DNA of 64,000 bases from Sphingopyxis sp. (GTDB lineage Bacteria; Pseudomonadota; Alphaproteobacteria; Sphingomonadales; Sphingomonadaceae), in the NCBI GenBank assembly GCA_030145715.1, contig JAIXHQ010000009.1:1-64000 (forward strand), read 5' to 3'. Under the pieces are notes generated by a model. It was not told the origin of the DNA. It searched no databases and saw nothing but the letters and a program-made list of their open reading frames with translations. Below, piece after piece: positions 58,925 to 64,000 of the stretch (position 1 is the stretch's first letter; each line of letters opens with the position of its first letter). The position numbers and the translations under genes were made by a program.

Positions 58925-59383
58925 ATGAAGAAATTTGCAGTTGCAGCCGCTCTCCTGACGGCCATCGTTGCAACCCCCGCCATGGCAGCCGAAGGCGGCG
59001 AAGCGCGCGTCGAAGTGCGCGGCGGCTACATCACGGGCAGCGGCTTTGACGACGCCACGCTGGGCGCCGCGGCCGGTTATGACATCGACCTCGGCTCGAC
59101 CGCGTTCGCGGGTGCCGAAATCGCTGGCGACAAGGTGCTGGTCGACGGCGCCAAGGTTCAGTTTTCGGCCGGCGGCCGCCTCGGCGCGCGCATCGGCGCG
59201 AACGGCAAGCTCTATGCCAACGCCGGTTACACCTTTGGTCAGATCGACGATCCGTACATCGGCGCAGGCTATCAGCACAAGCTGACCCAGAACGTCTATG
59301 CCAAGGCCGAATATCGCCGCCAGTTCATTGAAAACTTCGACGATTTCGACACCTTCGCTGTCGGCGTCGGCTTCGCTTTCTGA
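58925..59383 (+). CDS. Small outer-membrane beta-barrel protein
   Basis: Signal peptide MKKFAVAAALLTAIVATPAMAAEG; alternating beta pattern (AKAEYRRQFIENFDDFDTFAVGVGFAF) ending in aromatic Phe. Confidence 0.85.
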   Translation: MKKFAVAAALLTAIVATPAMAAEGGEARVEVRGGYITGSGFDDATLGAAAGYDIDLGSTAFAGAEIAGDKVLVDGAKVQFSAGGRLGARIGANGKLYANAGYTFGQIDDPYIGAGYQHKLTQNVYAKAEYRRQFIENFDDFDTFAVGVGFAF

Positions 59384-59408
59384 TCTGCTGGATCAGCGAC
59401 GAAAAAGG

Positions 59409-59436
59409 AAGGGGCGGCCCGCGGGTCGCCCCTTTT
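59409..59436 (+). terminator. Intrinsic terminator downstream of the outer-membrane protein
   Basis: AAGGGGCGGCCCGCGGGTCGCCCCTTTTC. Confidence 0.75.
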
Positions 59437-59467
59437 CTTTTGCCCGCGATCCGGCCACGGTGCGCCG

Positions 59468-59791
59468 ATGACGGCATTGGCATATATCGGGGCGGCGCTT
59501 GCCGAAATCGCGGGCTGTTTCGCTTTCTGGGCGTGGCTGCGGCTGGACAAATCCATCTGGTGGATCGTGCCGGGGACCGTGTCGCTGGTGCTGTTCGCAT
59601 GGTTGCTGACGCTGGTCGATGCCGAACATGCCGGGCGCACCTATGCCGCCTATGGCGGCGTCTATATCGTATCGGCGCTGATCTGGCTGTGGGCGGTCGA
59701 GGGGGCAAAGCCCGACCGCTGGGACCTGATCGGTGCCGCCCTGTGCCTGGGCGGCGCCGCGATCATCCTGTTCGGGCCGCGCGCGAATTAA
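59468..59791 (+). CDS. YnfA family membrane protein
   Basis: [30 protein letters not shown]...[51 protein letters not shown]. Confidence 0.93.
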   Translation: MTALAYIGAALAEIAGCFAFWAWLRLDKSIWWIVPGTVSLVLFAWLLTLVDAEHAGRTYAAYGGVYIVSALIWLWAVEGAKPDRWDLIGAALCLGGAAIILFGPRAN

Positions 59792-60501
59792 TCGGCGGTC
59801 GGCAGCGCCTGTTCGGCCAGCGGGGCCAGCGCCTCCGCCATGATCTTCACCCCTTTGGCATTGGGATGCACATTGTCGCCCAGCATCAGCGATTTGTCGG
59901 TGATGACATTGTCGAGGATGAAGGGATAGAGGCTGGCGTCATATTTGGCGGCGAGTTCGGAATAGATCGGATTGAACGCCGCGGCATAGTCGGCGCCCAT
60001 GTTGGGGGACGCCATCATGCCGGTGAGCAGAACCGGAATTTCGCGCTTGCGAAGCTCTGTCAGCATGGCGTCCAGATTGGCGCGCGTCTGATCCGGCCCG
60101 ATACCGCGCAGCATGTCGTTGCCGCCAAGGCCGAGCAGGACGAGCGCGGGCTTTACCCTGGCATTGTCCAGCACATAGGTCAGCCGCTGGCGCCCGGCGG
60201 CGGTCGTGTCGCCCGACACCCCGGCATTCTGGACCCGCGCGGCGATGCCGTCGTCGGCCAGCGCCGCCTGCAACTGCGGCGCAAGTCCTTCCTTGGGGCC
60301 CAGTTGATAGCCGGCGTAAAGGCTGTCGCCGAAAGCGATGATAAGCGGGGCATTAGCCGGAATCGCAGGGGCGGCCTTTGCGGCCACGGCGTCCTTCGTC
60401 GACGCGGCGGTGTTTTCCGCCGACCCGCATCCGGCAAGCGGTTGGCAAAGCGCGACCACGCAACCATATAAAACATAAGAGCGCCATCCGGCCGTTCTCA
60501 T
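59788..60501 (-). CDS. Arylesterase / GDSL lysophospholipase (TesA-like)
   Basis: [28 protein letters not shown]...[16 protein letters not shown]...[22 protein letters not shown]...DNVHPNAKG. Confidence 0.93.
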   Translation of the reverse strand: MRTAGWRSYVLYGCVVALCQPLAGCGSAENTAASTKDAVAAKAAPAIPANAPLIIAFGDSLYAGYQLGPKEGLAPQLQAALADDGIAARVQNAGVSGDTTAAGRQRLTYVLDNARVKPALVLLGLGGNDMLRGIGPDQTRANLDAMLTELRKREIPVLLTGMMASPNMGADYAAAFNPIYSELAAKYDASLYPFILDNVITDKSLMLGDNVHPNAKGVKIMAEALAPLAEQALPTAD

Positions 60502-60518
60502 TTCAAAGGGTCCTTTCC

Positions 60519-61232
60519 TTGCCCGACGCCCAACGACCACTCGCGGCCTTGGCGCCCGACGTGGCGATCGCCGCCCATAATGTGACGCTGACGCTGGGAA
60601 GCGACAAGGCCCCCGTCGAAATATTGCGCGGCGTCGACCTGGAGGTGCCCGCCGGAACATCGGTCGCGCTGCTCGGCCCGTCGGGTTCGGGCAAAAGTTC
60701 ACTGATGGCGGTGCTGGCGGGGCTGGAAAGAGCGAATGGCGGCAGCATCCGGGTCGCGGGGCTGGATTTCGCCGCGATGGACGAGGATGATCTGGCGCGC
60801 GCGCGGCGCGGACGGATCGGCATCGTTCTGCAGGCCTTTCACCTGTTGCCGACGATGACGGCGCTGGAAAATGTCGCGGTGCCGCTGGAACTGGCGGGGA
60901 TCGCCGACCCGTTCGGACGCGCCGCGGCGGAACTGGAGGCGGTCGGCCTGGGCCACCGTCTGACCCATTATCCCGCGCAATTGTCGGGCGGCGAGCAACA
61001 GCGTGTCGCCATCGCGCGCGCGATGGCGAGCGAACCCGCGATCATCTTTGCCGACGAGCCGACGGGCAATCTGGACACCGCCACCGGACAAGCGATCATC
61101 GACCTGATCTTTGCGCGCCGCGCCGCGCTGGGCGCGACCCTGCTCATCATCACCCACGACCCCGAACTCGCCGAACATTGCGACCGCGTGGTCGTGATGC
61201 ACGACGGAAAAATCGAAGAGCGGGCCGACTAA
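60519..61232 (+). CDS. ABC transporter ATP-binding protein (YbbA/LolD-like)
   Basis: SVALLGPSGSGKSSLMAVLAGLE...FHLLPTMTALENVAVPLELAG...YPAQLSGGEQQRVAIARAMASEPAIIFADEPTGNLD. TTG start inferred. Confidence 0.93.
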   Translation: MPDAQRPLAALAPDVAIAAHNVTLTLGSDKAPVEILRGVDLEVPAGTSVALLGPSGSGKSSLMAVLAGLERANGGSIRVAGLDFAAMDEDDLARARRGRIGIVLQAFHLLPTMTALENVAVPLELAGIADPFGRAAAELEAVGLGHRLTHYPAQLSGGEQQRVAIARAMASEPAIIFADEPTGNLDTATGQAIIDLIFARRAALGATLLIITHDPELAEHCDRVVVMHDGKIEERAD

Positions 61233-63734
61233 GTGCAGCCCCTCACCACGCTGTGGCGGATCGCGCGCCGCGATCTTGCGACGCGCATCCGGGGGTTGCG
61301 GCTGCTTGCCGTCTGCCTGTTCCTGGGCGTCGCGACGCTGGCGGCGATCGGCAGCCTGACGCGCGGCATCACCGCCGAACTCGAAGCACGCGGACAGACC
61401 ATTCTGGGCGGCGACATCGAATTCAGCCTGCCGCAACGCGAAGCCACTGCGCAGGAAATGGCCGCCTTTGCCCGCGCGGGCGCAGCGTCGGCGACCGTGC
61501 GGATGCGCGCGATGGCCAATGCCCCCGACGGCGAGGCGCTGCTCGCGGAATTGAAGGCCGTCGACGGCGCCTATCCGCTGTATGGCACCATGCGGCTGGA
61601 CAGCGGCGTGCGCAAAGGGCCGCCGCCACCGGGCAGCATCTGGATCGGCCGGGACCTTTCCTCGCGGCTGGACCTGAAAGTCGGCGGCGACGTCAAATTC
61701 GGCGACCGGATATTCCGCATCGACGGCATCATCGCCGAGGAACCGGACCGGCTGGGCGAAGGATTCACGCTGGGGCCGGTCGCGATCATCGGGCTGGCCG
61801 ACCTGCCCGCCACCCGGCTGATCCAGCCGGGCAGCCTGTATGAAAGCAAATATCGCGTCCGCCTGTCCGCCAGCGCCGATCCCGATGCGGTGGGCAAGAC
61901 ATTGTCGGCCCAATTTCCCGACGCGGGATGGGACATCACCGACAGCAGCAACGGCGCGCCGGGCACGCGGCGGTTCATCGAACGGATGGGGCAATTCCTG
62001 TCGCTGGTCGGGCTGGCCGCGCTGGTCATCGCCGGGATCGGCGTCGGCAACGGCGTGGCCAGCTATCTGGCGGGCAAGCGCCCCGGCCTGGCGACGTTGA
62101 AGGTCCTGGGTGCCGACAGCGGCACGGTGCTGCGCATCTATGGGTTACAGATATTGGCGGTCGCGGCGGTATCGATCGGCGCCGGCCTGATCGTCGGGGC
62201 GATCGCCCCCGCCGCGATCGGCGCGATTGCGGGCGACGTGCTGCCGGTCAAGCCCGGCATCGCCATCTATCCGCTGCCACTGGCGGTCAGCGCGGCCTAT
62301 GGCCTGCTCATCGCCGTCGCCTTTGCCCTGCCCCCGCTGGCGGCGACGCGGCACGTCCCCGCCGCCGGCCTGTACCGCGCGACGGTCAGCGGCGCGGCGC
62401 GGATCGACCGGCCAACGATATTGGCGGTCGCGGCGGCGCTGGGCGCGATCATCGCGCTGGCGGTCGGCACCGCTCGCGAGCCGCTGTTCGCGCTGGGCTT
62501 TATCGGCGCGGCGATCGGCCTGTTGCTGATCCTTGTCGGGCTGGGCTGGCTCGTGCGGCGCGGCGCCAGCCGCCTGCCGCGACCCAAGCGCCCGCTGTTG
62601 CGCCTGGCGCTTGCCAATCTGCACCGCCCCGGCGCCGCGACCGGCGCGCTGGTCGTCGCGCTCGGCCTGGGGCTGACGCTGTTCGTCACGCTGGCGGCGA
62701 TCCAGACGAGCATCACCGCCGAAATCCGGTCGACCGTGCCGCAGCGCGCACCCAGTTTCTTTGTCCTCGACGTGCCGCGCACCGACGCGGCGCGCTTTCG
62801 CGCCATGGTGGTCGGCGCCGATCCGCGGGCCGAACTCAACATGATCCCCGCGCTGCGCGGCAGCGTCACCGAATTCGCCGGCCAGCGCGTCGACGAACTG
62901 GCCGAACTGCCGGAGGGGGCATGGGTGCTGCGCGGCGACCGCGGCCTGACATACAGCCCCGTCCTGCCCAAGGGCAGCGAACTGGTCGGCGGTCGATGGT
63001 GGGCGGCAGACTATAAGGGACCGCCGCTGGTCAGCGTGGAACAGGAAGTCGCGACCTCGCTCGCGCTTCGGATCGGCGATACGCTGTCGGTCAATGTTCT
63101 GGGGGTGGAGGTGCAGGCAAAGGTCGCATCCTTCCGCACCGTCAAATGGGATAATTTCGGGCTCAACTATGCGCTCGTCTTTTCGCCCGGCACGTTCGAT
63201 GCCGCGCCGCACAATATGGTCGCGACCGTCGCCGTCGGACCAGCGGCGGAAACCGCCTTGTCGCGCAGCATCCCGCGCGCCTTTCCCTCCGCATCGCTGA
63301 TCGCGGTGCGCGATGTCGTGTCGCAGGTGACGGTGCTGCTGACCCAGATGAGCCAGGCGATCGCCGCGGCGGCCAGCATCGCGATCCTTGCCGGGATAGC
63401 GGTGCTGATCGGCGCGATCGCCGCCAGCCGCGAAAGGCGGGTTTACGACAGCGTCATCCTGAAACTGCTCGGTGCGACGCGGGGACAGATATTGGGCGCA
63501 CAGGCGATGGAATATGCGGCGCTGGCGGCGATTTTGGCGCTGCTGGCGACCGGGCTGGGGTTGGCCGGGGCCTGGTATGTGGTGACGCAATTGTTCGATT
63601 TCGGCTTTGCGCCCGATCCGCTGATCGTCGGGCTGACGCTGATCGGCGGCGCGGGCCTGTCGTTCCTGATCGGCATCGCGGGAAGCTGGCCCCTGTTGTC
63701 GGCCAAACCGGCACAGGCGCTGCGCAGCCTTTAG
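61233..63734 (+). CDS. ABC transporter permease (FtsX/YbbP-like)
   Basis: Immediately follows the ATPase; LWRIARRDLATRIRGLRLLAVCLFLGVATLAAIGSLTRGI, several TM blocks, YDSVILKLLGATRGQILGAQAMEYAALAA. Confidence 0.92.
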   Translation: MQPLTTLWRIARRDLATRIRGLRLLAVCLFLGVATLAAIGSLTRGITAELEARGQTILGGDIEFSLPQREATAQEMAAFARAGAASATVRMRAMANAPDGEALLAELKAVDGAYPLYGTMRLDSGVRKGPPPPGSIWIGRDLSSRLDLKVGGDVKFGDRIFRIDGIIAEEPDRLGEGFTLGPVAIIGLADLPATRLIQPGSLYESKYRVRLSASADPDAVGKTLSAQFPDAGWDITDSSNGAPGTRRFIERMGQFLSLVGLAALVIAGIGVGNGVASYLAGKRPGLATLKVLGADSGTVLRIYGLQILAVAAVSIGAGLIVGAIAPAAIGAIAGDVLPVKPGIAIYPLPLAVSAAYGLLIAVAFALPPLAATRHVPAAGLYRATVSGAARIDRPTILAVAAALGAIIALAVGTAREPLFALGFIGAAIGLLLILVGLGWLVRRGASRLPRPKRPLLRLALANLHRPGAATGALVVALGLGLTLFVTLAAIQTSITAEIRSTVPQRAPSFFVLDVPRTDAARFRAMVVGADPRAELNMIPALRGSVTEFAGQRVDELAELPEGAWVLRGDRGLTYSPVLPKGSELVGGRWWAADYKGPPLVSVEQEVATSLALRIGDTLSVNVLGVEVQAKVASFRTVKWDNFGLNYALVFSPGTFDAAPHNMVATVAVGPAAETALSRSIPRAFPSASLIAVRDVVSQVTVLLTQMSQAIAAAASIAILAGIAVLIGAIAASRERRVYDSVILKLLGATRGQILGAQAMEYAALAAILALLATGLGLAGAWYVVTQLFDFGFAPDPLIVGLTLIGGAGLSFLIGIAGSWPLLSAKPAQALRSL

Positions 63735-64000
63735 CTTAAAATCCGCACCACCGCCGATACCGCCGCGACGCCCAGCACGACCGCGACCATCGCCTGCCAA
63801 ACATGCGGCGCGACGCGGCCGAAATGGCGGCCGCCGATGCGGTTGCCCAGCCACATCGGCGCGAACAGCAACAGCGACAGGATCATCAGCCGCCCGGTCG
63901 CGATGCCGACCCACAGGGCGGCGAGCGTGCCCGCGATCGCGGTCGCAAAGAAGATCAGCATCATCGACGCGCGCGCAACCTTGGGTTCCAGGTGGCGGCG
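63731..64000 (-). CDS. TSUP/TauE-SafE-like membrane protein, C-terminal part (truncated by window edge)
   Basis: GRLMILSLLLFAPMWLGNRIGGRHFGRVAPHVWQAMVAVVLGVAAVSAVVRI; frame stays open to the window end. Confidence 0.7.
   Translation of the reverse strand, partial: RRHLEPKVARASMMLIFFATAIAGTLAALWVGIATGRLMILSLLLFAPMWLGNRIGGRHFGRVAPHVWQAMVAVVLGVAAVSAVVRILS

Noticed and set aside
62145-63914. 589-aa - strand ORF
   Set aside because: Antisense to the ABC permease; very R/D/Q-rich composition.

Overview
The window is mostly core chromosome of a high-GC alphaproteobacterium. Protein content and gene order suggest a sphingomonad (Sphingopyxis/Sphingomonas-like), but that assignment is inference from sequence reading only. 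I found about 60 supportable coding regions. Recognisable neighbourhoods are rsmI-yraN-gshB, rph/rdgB/hemW with hrcA-grpE, def/recR/fmt/truA, hisG-hisD-nusB-thiL-hppA, serS-surE-LysM/M23, pit-DUF47, and tesA-like/ABC ATPase/ABC permease. No rRNA, tRNA, CRISPR array or prophage was recognised. The only mobile-element trace is the 3' end of an IS30-like transposase at the left edge, which runs into a dispersed palindromic repeat. Most of the long overlapping ORFs in the track look like antisense artefacts of high-GC codon usage. The points most worth a second look are: (1) a Ser/Gly-rich tandem-repeat protein with a PEP-CTERM-like tail; (2) a single ORF joining a diphosphoinositol-phosphohydrolase-like NUDIX domain to a DUF47/PhoU-like domain, next to Pit; (3) an NYN-domain putative RNase whose stop overlaps the rlmN start; (4) an iron-type ECF sigma/FecR pair between an STN-containing and an STN-lacking TonB receptor, with an AT-richer sigma gene; (5) a small exported protein resembling a stand-alone SecD periplasmic head; (6) an HxlR/SDR divergent pair with an unusually clear palindromic operator; and (7) three families of dispersed palindromic repeats. 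I did not find a clearly new defence or mobile system.
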